Shown here piece by piece: positions 27,265 through 35,501 of a stretch of DNA of 64,000 nt. The stretch covers positions 186,001-250,000 of the forward strand of contig NZ_BAABMF010000002.1 in assembly GCF_050402865.1 (NCBI RefSeq), read 5' to 3'. The position numbers were made by a program, and so were the translations under genes. Origin of the DNA: Clostridium_AF sediminicola (GTDB lineage: Bacteria; Bacillota; Clostridia; Clostridiales; Clostridiaceae). Position 1 is the first letter of the stretch. The number at the start of each line of letters is the position of its first letter. Below the pieces are notes generated by a model. The model saw only the letters and a program-made list of their open reading frames with translations. It made no database searches and had not been told where the DNA came from.

Positions 27265-28044
27265 TTATTTATTTTTAAAATCTGGTTTTCTTTTTTCTAC
27301 AAAAGCAGTCATTCCTTCTTTTTGATCATTTGTTGCAAAACAAAGTCCAAATAAGTCAATTTCAATTGCAATACCTGTATCAATATCAGTTTCAATTCCT
27401 CTGTTTATTGCATTCTTAGTGTATCTTACTGCAGTCTGAGATCTAGATGCTATTTTCTCTGCAATTTTCACTGCCTCTTCAATAAGCTTATCATCTTCAA
27501 CAACTTTATTTACAAGACCTATTCTGTATGCTTCATCTGAACCAAATAAATCTCCTGCTAAACATATTTCTTTAGCTCTATTTCTTCCTACGACTCTTGC
27601 AAGTCTTTGAGTTCCACCTGCTCCTGGAGTAATTCCTAGAGATACTTCTGGTTGTCCAAATTTTGTTTTTGCAGCTGAAATGATAAAATCACAACTTAAT
27701 GCAAGCTCACAACCTCCACCTAGTACATATCCATGTACAGCGGCAATCAAAGGCTTTTCCATAGTTTCCATTTTTCTTTCTACATCATGGCTTAGTCTAG
27801 AGAATTTTCTAGCTTGTATTGGGTCTTTATCTTTCATTTCAGTAATATCAGCCCCAGCAACAAAAGCTTTACCTTCTCCTTTTAAAATCGTAACAAAAAT
27901 ATCATCATCATTTTCTATTACCTCAATAGCTTTACCAATCTCTATATAAGTCTCCGTATTAAGACAATTAAGAGATTTTGGTCTATTGATTGTTAGGAAA
28001 CAAATATTCCCTTGCTTTTCTAATATTAAATTTTTAAATTCCAC
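27265..28044 (-). CDS. enoyl-CoA hydratase (crotonase family)
   Basis: A 259-aa crotonase-fold protein that hydrates crotonyl-CoA to 3-hydroxybutyryl-CoA by context. The oxyanion-hole motif (GKAFVAGADITEM) and the two catalytic glutamates in GGGCELALSCD and FGQPEVSLGITPGAGGTQRLAR are present. It stands between the CoA-transferase and acyl-CoA dehydrogenase genes, consistent with a Crt role. Confidence 0.92.
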   Translation of the reverse strand: MEFKNLILEKQGNICFLTINRPKSLNCLNTETYIEIGKAIEVIENDDDIFVTILKGEGKAFVAGADITEMKDKDPIQARKFSRLSHDVERKMETMEKPLIAAVHGYVLGGGCELALSCDFIISAAKTKFGQPEVSLGITPGAGGTQRLARVVGRNRAKEICLAGDLFGSDEAYRIGLVNKVVEDDKLIEEAVKIAEKIASRSQTAVRYTKNAINRGIETDIDTGIAIEIDLFGLCFATNDQKEGMTAFVEKRKPDFKNK

Positions 28045-28114
28045 AGATTATACCCCCATTCAATCACAAATTATTTTAGCAATTTTTATGCCAATTCGAC
28101 TTTAATTGTGTTTT

Positions 28115-29668
28115 TTATTTTATTTCTAATCCCATTGGTTCTTCGTCAAAAATTCTTTCATCCATTAACTTTAAATCTTCTGGAATTATTGGTTTAAAGT
28201 TCATGTATGCTAATACATCTTTTTCAAGATCTACACCTGGAGCAATTTCTTTTAATACCATTCCATCATTTGTTAATTTAAACACAGCTCTTTCTGTAAC
28301 ATAAGTTACATCTTGACCAGTTTCTATAGCATATTCACCACTGAAAGTTATCTGCTCAACATCCTTTACAAATTTCTTTGCTCTACCTTCATTCTTAATT
28401 ACAAGTTTCTTATCTTCAACATCAATTTTAAGACCACCTGCAGTAAATGTTCCGCAATAAACAACCTTCTTAGTATTTTGACTAATGTTTATAAAACCTC
28501 CACACCCAGGTATTTTAGGTCCAAATTTACTTACATTTACATTTCCATTAGCATCGCATTGCGCAAGTCCTAAGAAAGTAATATCTAATCCGCCTCCATC
28601 ATAGAAATCAAATTGTGCACTTTGATCTACTACACAATCTGCATTAATAGATGCACCAAAACTTAAACCACCTGCAGGAACCCCTCCAATTGGACCAGCC
28701 TCTGTAGTAAGGATCATTTGATCTCCTACACCTTCTTCATTGGCTACCATCGATACTCCCTCCGGCATACCAATTCCTAAGTTAGTTACTGCCTTTGGTG
28801 TAAGCTCCATTGCAGCTCTTCTAGCAATAATCTTCCTTTCATTCAAAGGCAATTTTTCTATAGATCCTAATGGAACTTTAGTTTCGCCTGTATATGACGG
28901 ATTATACTGTTCACAAAAAGTTTGCATATGATTTTCTGGATTTGATTCAACTACTGCATCCACTAAAACTCCAGGTATTTTAACATCTTTCATTCTCAAA
29001 CTTCCATTTGCAACTACTTTCTCAACTTGTACTATTACAATACCACCAGAATTTTTAGCTGCTTGAGCCATAGAAAGTCCATCTAATGTAACAGCTTCTT
29101 TATTCATTGTAACATTGCCATCTTCATCAGCATAAGTTCCTCTAATTATTGCTACGTCAATAGGGAAAGTGGGGTACATAAGATACTCTTTTCCCTTTAT
29201 TTCTATCAATTCAACTAAATCTTCTTTAGTAATATCATTTAATTTTCCGCCACATTGTCTTGGATCTACAAAGGTTTTAAGGCCAACATGAGTTATTGTA
29301 GCAGGCTTTCCTGCAGCTATATCTCTAAACAAGTGAGAAAGAACTCCTTGTGGAAGATTATAAGCTTCTATTTTATTGTCCATAGCTAGTTTCTGAAGCT
29401 TTGGTGCAGCTGCCCAGTGTCCTCCTACTACTTTTCTAACTAAGCCTTCAACACCAAAGTGGTTTACCCCTCTATAATCATGGTCACCTTGACCTGCCGC
29501 ATATACTAAGTTCAATCCTTGTGGTTTACCTTTTTCTAGATAACTTTTTTCAATCCCTAAAGTTATTTCTTCCGGATGACCACAACCAACAAATCCTCCA
29601 GTAATTACTGTATCCTTATCTTTAATTAAAGATATAGCCTCTTCAACTGTTCTAAGTTTTGAACTCAT
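28115..29668 (-). CDS. acyl-CoA:carboxylate CoA-transferase, fused alpha-beta (Pct-like)
   Basis: A 517-aa family I CoA-transferase in which alpha and beta halves are fused, as in propionate CoA-transferase. The alpha half has the GGFVGCGHPEE glycine loop; the beta half has LGIGMPEGVSMVANEEG and the catalytic Glu in ILTTEAGPIGGVPAGG. It would activate an external short-chain acid (4-hydroxybutyrate, vinylacetate, crotonate or similar) using acetyl-CoA or butyryl-CoA; the actual donor and acceptor are inference. It lies 14 bases after thiolase. Confidence 0.92.
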   Translation of the reverse strand: MSSKLRTVEEAISLIKDKDTVITGGFVGCGHPEEITLGIEKSYLEKGKPQGLNLVYAAGQGDHDYRGVNHFGVEGLVRKVVGGHWAAAPKLQKLAMDNKIEAYNLPQGVLSHLFRDIAAGKPATITHVGLKTFVDPRQCGGKLNDITKEDLVELIEIKGKEYLMYPTFPIDVAIIRGTYADEDGNVTMNKEAVTLDGLSMAQAAKNSGGIVIVQVEKVVANGSLRMKDVKIPGVLVDAVVESNPENHMQTFCEQYNPSYTGETKVPLGSIEKLPLNERKIIARRAAMELTPKAVTNLGIGMPEGVSMVANEEGVGDQMILTTEAGPIGGVPAGGLSFGASINADCVVDQSAQFDFYDGGGLDITFLGLAQCDANGNVNVSKFGPKIPGCGGFINISQNTKKVVYCGTFTAGGLKIDVEDKKLVIKNEGRAKKFVKDVEQITFSGEYAIETGQDVTYVTERAVFKLTNDGMVLKEIAPGVDLEKDVLAYMNFKPIIPEDLKLMDERIFDEEPMGLEIK

Positions 29669-29682
29669 TTGTTATCCTCCTT

Positions 29683-30861
29683 CTATCTTGTAACAACAAT
29701 AGCAGTACCTTGACCGCCACCGATACATAATGTTGCAAGACCAGTTTTTGAATCTCTTTTAATCATTTCATGTATTAATGTAACTAATATTCTACCACCT
29801 GATGCTCCAATTGGATGTCCTAATGCAATTGCTCCACCATTTACATTAACCTTCTCCATATCAAACTCTAAATCTCTTGCTACAGCTAAACTTTGAGCAG
29901 CAAATGCTTCGTTAGCTTCGATTAAATCTAAATCTTCAACAGTCATTCCCGCTCTTTCTAATGCTGTTTTAGTTGAAGCAACTGGTCCATACCCCATAAT
30001 TGATGGATCTAATCCTTTCGAACCAAATGAAGCTATTTTAACTAATGGCTTAAGTCCTAAAGCTTCTGCTTTTTCTGCACTCATAACTACAAATGCTGCA
30101 GCTCCATCATTTATTCCTGATGCATTACCAGCTGTTACTGTTCCACCTTTTTTGAAAGCTGGTCTTAATTTTGCTAAACCTTCAGCAGTTGAACCAAACT
30201 TTGGAAATTCATCTGTATCAAATATTTTTGGCTCACCTTTTCTTTGTGGAATTACAACTGGAACGATTTCATCTTTAAATCTTCCGCCTTTAATTGCTGC
30301 CTCTGCTTTTAATTGAGATTGAAGAGAAAACTCATCTTGCATTTCTCTTGTTAAATTCCATTGTTCTGCAATGTTTTCAGCAGTAACTCCCATGTGGTAA
30401 TCATTGAATGTATCCCATAATCCTTCATGAATCATGCTATCATATAATTGACCGTCGCCCATTCTTTGACCCCATCTAGCTTTATTTAAACAATATGGAG
30501 CTTGAGACATATTTTCCATACCACCAGCAACTACTACATCCATTTCTCCAGATCTAATCATTTGGAAAGCTAAACTTACTGCTCTTAAACCTGAACCACA
30601 AACTTTATTAATTGTAAAGCCTGGTACTTCTATTGGTAATCCAGCGTTTACAACACATTGTCTAGCAGTATTTTGACCTGTTCCTGCTTGTAAAACATGA
30701 CCCATAACCACCTCATCAACTATTGCTGGATTTATATCCGCTCTCTTCACTGCTTCCTTAACAACTAAAGTTCCTAATTCAACAGCTGAAGTGTTTTTTA
30801 AACTCCCCCCAAAACTACCCATTGCTGTTCTCACTGCACTTACAATAACAACCTCTTTCAT
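29683..30861 (-). CDS. acetyl-CoA C-acetyltransferase (thiolase)
   Basis: A 392-aa degradative/biosynthetic thiolase that interconverts acetoacetyl-CoA and two acetyl-CoA. It has the nucleophile Cys in INKVCGSGLRAVSLAFQ, the EANEAFAAQSLA motif with catalytic His region GGAIALGHPIGASGGR, and the second Cys in ATLCIGGGQG. It is the first gene of the six-gene operon ending with etfA and has a sigma-54-type promoter 85-100 bases upstream. Confidence 0.95.
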   Translation of the reverse strand: MKEVVIVSAVRTAMGSFGGSLKNTSAVELGTLVVKEAVKRADINPAIVDEVVMGHVLQAGTGQNTARQCVVNAGLPIEVPGFTINKVCGSGLRAVSLAFQMIRSGEMDVVVAGGMENMSQAPYCLNKARWGQRMGDGQLYDSMIHEGLWDTFNDYHMGVTAENIAEQWNLTREMQDEFSLQSQLKAEAAIKGGRFKDEIVPVVIPQRKGEPKIFDTDEFPKFGSTAEGLAKLRPAFKKGGTVTAGNASGINDGAAAFVVMSAEKAEALGLKPLVKIASFGSKGLDPSIMGYGPVASTKTALERAGMTVEDLDLIEANEAFAAQSLAVARDLEFDMEKVNVNGGAIALGHPIGASGGRILVTLIHEMIKRDSKTGLATLCIGGGQGTAIVVTR

Positions 30862-30943
30862 TATTAGTACCTCCTATTATTTTAATCCTAACATCCAACT
30901 ACAAGATTTTAGAATTTGCTTTTCTTCTCTTGTTTTAATACTT

Positions 30944-30960
30944 AAGCAAATATCATGCCA
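30944..30960 (-). promoter_or_regulatory. sigma-54 (-24/-12) promoter of the thiolase-etf operon
   Basis: On the minus strand TGGCATG-ATAT-TTGCTT matches the TGGCACG-N4-TTGCW consensus, with the invariant GG and GC exactly 10 bases apart. It lies 83 bases upstream of the thiolase ATG. A sigma-54 activator gene is the next gene upstream. Confidence 0.88.
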
Positions 30961-31017
30961 TCTTTATATCATATAAATTTAAAAGAATTAATGAGTTTAA
31001 TAACCATTGATTTTAAC

Positions 31018-31066
31018 TAAAAAAAATTAACTTACTATGATCTTATATCACAGCAAGCTAATCAAT
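31018..31066 (-). terminator. terminator after the sigma-54 activator gene
   Basis: A long imperfect stem (TTAGCTTgCTgTGAT / ATCAtAGtAAGTTAA) is followed on the minus strand by eight T. It stands between the activator stop and the thiolase promoter. Confidence 0.8.
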
Positions 31067-31114
31067 AAATAACATTTTGACATTATAAAGGTCTTTTATT
31101 AGTAAATATTTTAT

Positions 31115-31133
31115 ACATGTATATTTTATTTAC
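31115..31133 (-). promoter_or_regulatory. candidate upstream activating sequence, copy 1
   Basis: ACATGTATATTTTATTTAC (plus strand) differs at one position from the copy at 35481-35499. It includes most of a perfect 12-bp palindrome TATACATGTATA (31112-31123 region) and lies about 155 bases upstream of the thiolase -24/-12 element, a normal enhancer distance. It overlaps the stop codon of the activator gene. Confidence 0.65.
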
Positions 31134-32835
31134 ACTCCAAATTATATTTTTCAATTTTTTTATACAACCCAACTCTACTAATACCTAATTGAAGTGCTGT
31201 TTTATTTTTATTCCCATCATTTTCGTTTAAAACCTCTTGAATTAACTCTGTTTCCACTGATTCAATTATGCTTTTCAAATTTGTATTTCCTTTTTTATAA
31301 TACTTTTTCTTTTCCTTTGTAATTCTTTCAGGTAATTGTCTTGTTGTTATCGATAATTCTGTATCTAATAAATTGAGTGCTCTTTCAATCACATTTTCCA
31401 ATTCTCTTATGTTTCCTGGCCAATTATAGTTTTGCAATTTTTCTAATGCTTCGTTGGTAATACCCTCCACATATATTCCCATTTTATCTGAAACCTTCTT
31501 TATCAAATAATCAGTTAAATCGATAATATCCTCTCTCCGTTCTCTTAATGGAGGAATTGTTATATTCATGACATTAAGTCTATAATATAAATCTTCTCTG
31601 AACTCACCTAATTGTATACTTTCTTCCAAATTCTTATTAGTTGATGAAACTATCCTTACATCAATATTTTTAGGTGTATTACCACCCACTCGTTCAATCT
31701 CTTTTTCCTGAATCACTCTTAATAACTTGACTTGCATTTCCATGGGCATATCACCTATTTCGTCTAATAAAATAGTCCCCTTATTTGCAAGTTCAAATTT
31801 ACCTTTCTTTCCGCCTTTTTTTGCTCCAGTGAAAGCACCTTCTTCGTAACCAAACAATTCTGATTCTAATAATTGAGCTGGAATAGCAGCACAATTCACC
31901 TTAATAAAGGGTCCTGAAGCTCTAATACTAGCATTATGAATAGAGTGGGCAAAAAGTTCTTTACCCGTCCCACTTTCACCAAAAATAAGTATATTAGAAT
32001 TTGTTTTTGCAACTTTACTCACCATATTTTTCACTCTCTCGAGCTTCATCGAACTTCCTTTTATATCATCTACTGAATATTCTGCCCTTCTCTCATTTAC
32101 TAATTGATTCTTATAGAATTCTATTTCTCTCTCCAAGTTTGCAAGCTTTTTACTTAAAATATGAAAATTACTGATATCTTTAAACATTACCTTTCCAACA
32201 GCACCAACAATTTCTCCATTTTTTTTAATAGGAATTCTCATAGAAACCATTTTATTTCCTTTAACTCTATGAATTTCACCTACTTCAACTTCTCCAGTCT
32301 CCAAAACTTTATGCATTTTTGTATTTTCAATTACTTCTGCTACGTGCTTTCCTTCTACTTCACTTACATTCAGAAATTCTTTATACGCCTTGCTCATCAT
32401 TGTTATCCTAGCTTTTGCATCTACAACAACAAACCATTCATTAACTGCATTCATCATTGCATTTAAAACTTCTATATATATTTTTTCACGTTCTATTTTT
32501 TCTGCCATATTATCATATTTAGTTTTATCAAAAAAAATTGCATATACACCTGTTACTTTATTATTATTAATGACTGGTACAATATTTGTACTTAATCTCA
32601 TCTCATGATATTTTATATCTGTTTTTCTTGCATCACCTAAAGCTATAACTTTTGAAATTTTACAACTGTGAATTAATTTTTTAATATCATCTGTTACTTT
32701 TTCATTTAAAGAGATATCAAATAATTCTTTAGCTCTATTGTTAAAATTAATAATAGTAGATTTATCATCAAATTCTATAACAGCTTCTTCAATAGCATCC
32801 ATAACAACTTTGATATTATTTTCAAAACAACTCAT
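31126..32835 (-). CDS. sigma-54-dependent transcriptional activator with two PAS-type sensor domains
   Basis: A 569-aa enhancer-binding protein. Two PAS-like domains occupy about residues 5-115 and 120-230. The AAA+ domain has Walker A GESGTGKELFAHS, the sigma-54-contacting GAFTGA loop (EEGAFTGAKKG), Walker B GTILLDEIGDMP and an arginine-finger region. A Fis-type helix-turn-helix ends the protein (NKTALQLGISRVGLYKKI). No receiver domain, so it probably senses a small molecule, plausibly a pathway acid or CoA ester. It sits between the two operons that have sigma-54 promoters and is their obvious regulator. Confidence 0.93.
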   Translation of the reverse strand: MSCFENNIKVVMDAIEEAVIEFDDKSTIINFNNRAKELFDISLNEKVTDDIKKLIHSCKISKVIALGDARKTDIKYHEMRLSTNIVPVINNNKVTGVYAIFFDKTKYDNMAEKIEREKIYIEVLNAMMNAVNEWFVVVDAKARITMMSKAYKEFLNVSEVEGKHVAEVIENTKMHKVLETGEVEVGEIHRVKGNKMVSMRIPIKKNGEIVGAVGKVMFKDISNFHILSKKLANLEREIEFYKNQLVNERRAEYSVDDIKGSSMKLERVKNMVSKVAKTNSNILIFGESGTGKELFAHSIHNASIRASGPFIKVNCAAIPAQLLESELFGYEEGAFTGAKKGGKKGKFELANKGTILLDEIGDMPMEMQVKLLRVIQEKEIERVGGNTPKNIDVRIVSSTNKNLEESIQLGEFREDLYYRLNVMNITIPPLRERREDIIDLTDYLIKKVSDKMGIYVEGITNEALEKLQNYNWPGNIRELENVIERALNLLDTELSITTRQLPERITKEKKKYYKKGNTNLKSIIESVETELIQEVLNENDGNKNKTALQLGISRVGLYKKIEKYNLECK

Positions 32836-33009
32836 TTTTACCCTCCATTATTTTGCAAATCATCTTTTGTACTTTTTTAATAAATCAGATTTCAAAAGCT
32901 ATACGACATAGCAAATTCAAACATATACTAAAAGATTGTGAAAATTTAAATAATTTATACTGTATAGAGTAATTCTAATACAAATTCAGATATTTGTAAA
33001 CTTTATGTA

Positions 33010-33205
33010 CACTACTTTTATAAATTGCGAAGAAAAGCGCTTCGCATTTTGTAGTTAAGAGTGAAGAGTTAAAAGATTAAATGACTTCCTTTTGCATTAT
33101 CAAAAGATCCTTAGTCCCGTTAGTGAGGCTAACAAAGGCTTAGTTAAAGATTTTCTGAAAGAAAATCAACCTTAGCTTACAACTTAAAACTTACAACAAA
33201 TTCCC
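33010..33205. repeat. dispersed non-coding repeat, copy C (inside element)
   Basis: The 465-bp gap 32836-33300 holds no gene. This part has TTATAAATTGCGAAGAAAAGCGC, GGCTTAGTTAAAGATTTTCTGAAAGAAAATC and AGCTTACAACTTAAAACTTACAAC, shared with copies A, B and D. The remainder (32836-33000) presumably contains the activator promoter; no clear consensus was identified. Confidence 0.65.
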
Positions 33206-33244
33206 TTCTTATTTTATTTCAATCAAAAATTAATTTTTCCCAAT

Positions 33245-33287
33245 AAAATAAAGAAAGAACGGCTAAAAGTCGTTCTTTCTTTATTTT
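33245..33287. terminator. terminator after the hbd pair
   Basis: A perfect 17-bp stem AAAATAAAGAAAGAACG / CGTTCTTTCTTTATTTT with a 9-base loop lies 14 bases after the stop of the second dehydrogenase. Confidence 0.9.
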
Positions 33288-33300
33288 ACAAAGCAATTTT

Positions 33301-34242
33301 TTATTTATTTTTTTTATCTTCATCCATCAAATGAACTAATAATTCTCTTCTTTTAGCTTCTATTTCTTTTGTTGATTTCTCGTCCCACTTATAGAATCCT
33401 TCTCCATTTTTAGTTCCATAATGTCCAGCTTCTACAATATCTCTCATAATAGGAGATGGTACTGGATCTGTACAAAGATCTTTGAAAAGGTATGAAGAAA
33501 TATTATAGAATATATCTAAGCCACCAACATCAGCAGTCTTTAATGGTCCAGTATATGGCAGTCTACGTCCAAAACTAAATTCAACAGCTTTATCAACTTC
33601 CTCCATTTCAGCCCATCCTTGTTCTACAATATAAACTGCTTCTCTTAAAAGAGCGTATTGCATTCTGTTAGCAATAAAACCAAGACATTCTTTTTTCATT
33701 CTAACAGGCTCTTTTTTAATAGCTTTAACCCAATCAACAGTATTATCCACGACTTGATCAGAAGTTTTCTCACCAGGTACAACTTCTACTAATGGAAGAA
33801 GTTCTGCTGGGTAGAAGAAATGAGCTACAACAACTCTTTCAGGATGCTGAACAAATTCAGCTATAGCAGTAGGACTAATTCCAGATGTATTAGAAGCAAG
33901 TATGATACTTGGATCACATATTTCATCTAACTGCTTATAAACCTTTTGTTTAATTCCAACATTTTCAGCAATACATTCGATTACTAATTGAATATCTTGA
34001 ACGCCATCTTCTAATGAATCTGCTAAACTAATTCTTGAAATTACTTCTTCAGCTTCTTTCTCAGTCTTTTTACCTTGTGCTACTACTGAAGCTAAGTTAT
34101 TCTTAATACTTGCTAATCCTTTTTCCAAGTTTTCTCTAGATATATCATACATTTTTACGTATAATCCAGCTTCTGCTGAAAGTTGAGCTATTCCGTGTCC
34201 CATAGTTCCAGCACCAAGTACCATTATTTTTTTAAATTCCAT
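33301..34242 (-). CDS. 3-hydroxyacyl-CoA dehydrogenase family protein (divergent, lambda-crystallin-like)
   Basis: A 313-aa NAD-dependent dehydrogenase: Rossmann motif MVLGAGTMGHGIAQL, NTSGISPTAIA, and the catalytic-His region VAHFFYPAELLPLVEVVPG. The stretch around the His differs from ordinary Hbd (HFFNPVPAMKLVEV) and the C-terminal domain is longer, closer to lambda-crystallin or other 3-hydroxyacid dehydrogenases. It may act on a different chain or a substituted substrate. The GTG at 34248 is possible, but ATG 34242 is more likely; the strong AGGAGGTG lies 36 bases upstream beyond a hairpin (see 34250-34285). Second gene after hbd. Confidence 0.85.
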   Translation of the reverse strand: MEFKKIMVLGAGTMGHGIAQLSAEAGLYVKMYDISRENLEKGLASIKNNLASVVAQGKKTEKEAEEVISRISLADSLEDGVQDIQLVIECIAENVGIKQKVYKQLDEICDPSIILASNTSGISPTAIAEFVQHPERVVVAHFFYPAELLPLVEVVPGEKTSDQVVDNTVDWVKAIKKEPVRMKKECLGFIANRMQYALLREAVYIVEQGWAEMEEVDKAVEFSFGRRLPYTGPLKTADVGGLDIFYNISSYLFKDLCTDPVPSPIMRDIVEAGHYGTKNGEGFYKWDEKSTKEIEAKRRELLVHLMDEDKKNK

Positions 34243-34249
34243 ATTCACT

Positions 34250-34285
34250 CTGATTTTAATAAAATAAAATCAGATTTCACCTCCT
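34250..34285 (-). promoter_or_regulatory. hairpin between strong ribosome binding site and start codon
   Basis: On the minus strand AGGAGGTG (34278-34285) is followed by AAAT, a perfect 9-bp hairpin CTGATTTTA / TAAAATCAG (34250-34273), then 7 bases and ATG. Folding would bring the binding site near the start; a weak GAGTG site also lies just before the ATG. Confidence 0.5.
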
Positions 34286-34387
34286 ATTAATCTTTTAGTT
34301 CATTTATATTATTCTTATGTATTTTGAGTCCACCGCAAGATAGTCGCCAGCTCTATAATATTATACTTTAGAATTATTTTTTAAAAT

Positions 34388-35236
34388 CTACTTTTTTGTA
34401 TAATCAAAGAATCCTTTTCCAGTTTTTCTGCCTAAAAGACCTCCTCTAACCATTTTTCTTAATAATGGATGAGGTCTATATTTAGGATCACCAAATTCTC
34501 TATATAAAGTTTCCATAATTGCTAAATTTACATCATTACCAACTAAATCAGCTGTAGCTAAAGGTCCCATACCGTGACCAGCTCCTAATTTCATAGCTGT
34601 ATCAATATCTTCTGCTGTTGCAACACCATCTGCCAATATACCTATAGCTTCATTCATCATTGGAATAAGTATTCTGTTAACTACAAATCCTGGAGCTTCT
34701 TCTACTTGAACTGCAGTTTTTCCTAATTTTTCTACCATACTAAATATCGCTTCTTTAGTTTCTTCTGAAGTCGCTATTCCTTTGATAACTTCTACTAATT
34801 TCATAGCAGGCACTGGATTGAAAAAGTGCATTCCAATAACTTTATCCGGTCTCATTGTTGCACTTGCAACCTCTGTTATTGAAAGTGAAGATGTATTAGT
34901 AGCAAGTATAACTTCTTTATTACATACTTCATCTAACTCAGCAAATATTTTTTTCTTTATTTCCATATTCTCTACAGCTGCTTCAACAACTACATCAACA
35001 TCAGCAGCCATTTGAATATCAGTTGTTCCAGTCAATCTTGTTAGTACCATTTCTTTTTCTTCTTCAGTCATTCTACCCTTTGTAACACTTCTACTCAAAT
35101 TTTTGTTAATCATTGATAATCCTTTATCAACAAAATCTTGTTTGATATCTCTTAAAATTACTTCAAACCCCGCTTGAGCCATTACTTGTGCAATTCCAGA
35201 ACCCATAGTTCCTGCACCTAAAACAAATATTTTCAT
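34388..35236 (-). CDS. hbd: 3-hydroxybutyryl-CoA dehydrogenase
   Basis: A 282-aa enzyme of standard Hbd length, oxidising 3-hydroxybutyryl-CoA to acetoacetyl-CoA (or the reverse). Visible motifs: N-terminal FVLGAGTMGSGIAQVMAQAG, ATNTSSLSITEVAS, catalytic His in GMHFFNPVPAMKLVEVIKG, and ATAEDIDTAMKLGAGHGMGPL. First gene of a two-gene operon with the divergent dehydrogenase; a sigma-54-type promoter lies about 100 bases upstream, so it is coregulated with thiolase-crotonase-bcd. Confidence 0.96.
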   Translation of the reverse strand: MKIFVLGAGTMGSGIAQVMAQAGFEVILRDIKQDFVDKGLSMINKNLSRSVTKGRMTEEEKEMVLTRLTGTTDIQMAADVDVVVEAAVENMEIKKKIFAELDEVCNKEVILATNTSSLSITEVASATMRPDKVIGMHFFNPVPAMKLVEVIKGIATSEETKEAIFSMVEKLGKTAVQVEEAPGFVVNRILIPMMNEAIGILADGVATAEDIDTAMKLGAGHGMGPLATADLVGNDVNLAIMETLYREFGDPKYRPHPLLRKMVRGGLLGRKTGKGFFDYTKK

Positions 35237-35331
35237 TTTAAATCCTCCTTAAACTTAATACATTAAATTATTTTATATATTTATACATTGTCTTTAATAA
35301 ATTCTTAACACAAACAACACACAACTATTTC

Positions 35332-35348
35332 AAGCAACTATCATGCCA
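35332..35348 (-). promoter_or_regulatory. sigma-54 (-24/-12) promoter of the hbd operon
   Basis: On the minus strand TGGCATG-ATAG-TTGCTT, identical to the thiolase promoter except one base of the spacer. It is about 96 bases upstream of hbd. Confidence 0.88.
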
Positions 35349-35480
35349 AAACATTAGTTTTGTGCAATTTTAACTTAAAACCATTTTTGTTAATTAATTA
35401 ATTATCAAACTTATATATATTTATAATGAGTTATATTTTATCCATATCATTTCTATACTAAATTAATGTTTAATTCTTTA

Positions 35481-35499
35481 ACATGTATATTTTTTTTAC
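35481..35499 (-). promoter_or_regulatory. candidate upstream activating sequence, copy 2
   Basis: ACATGTATATTTTTTTTAC (plus strand) matches the 31115-31133 copy at 18 of 19 positions and lies about 133 bases upstream of the hbd -24/-12 element, in the same orientation relative to the promoter. Confidence 0.65.
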
Positions 35500-35501
35500 A
35501 A

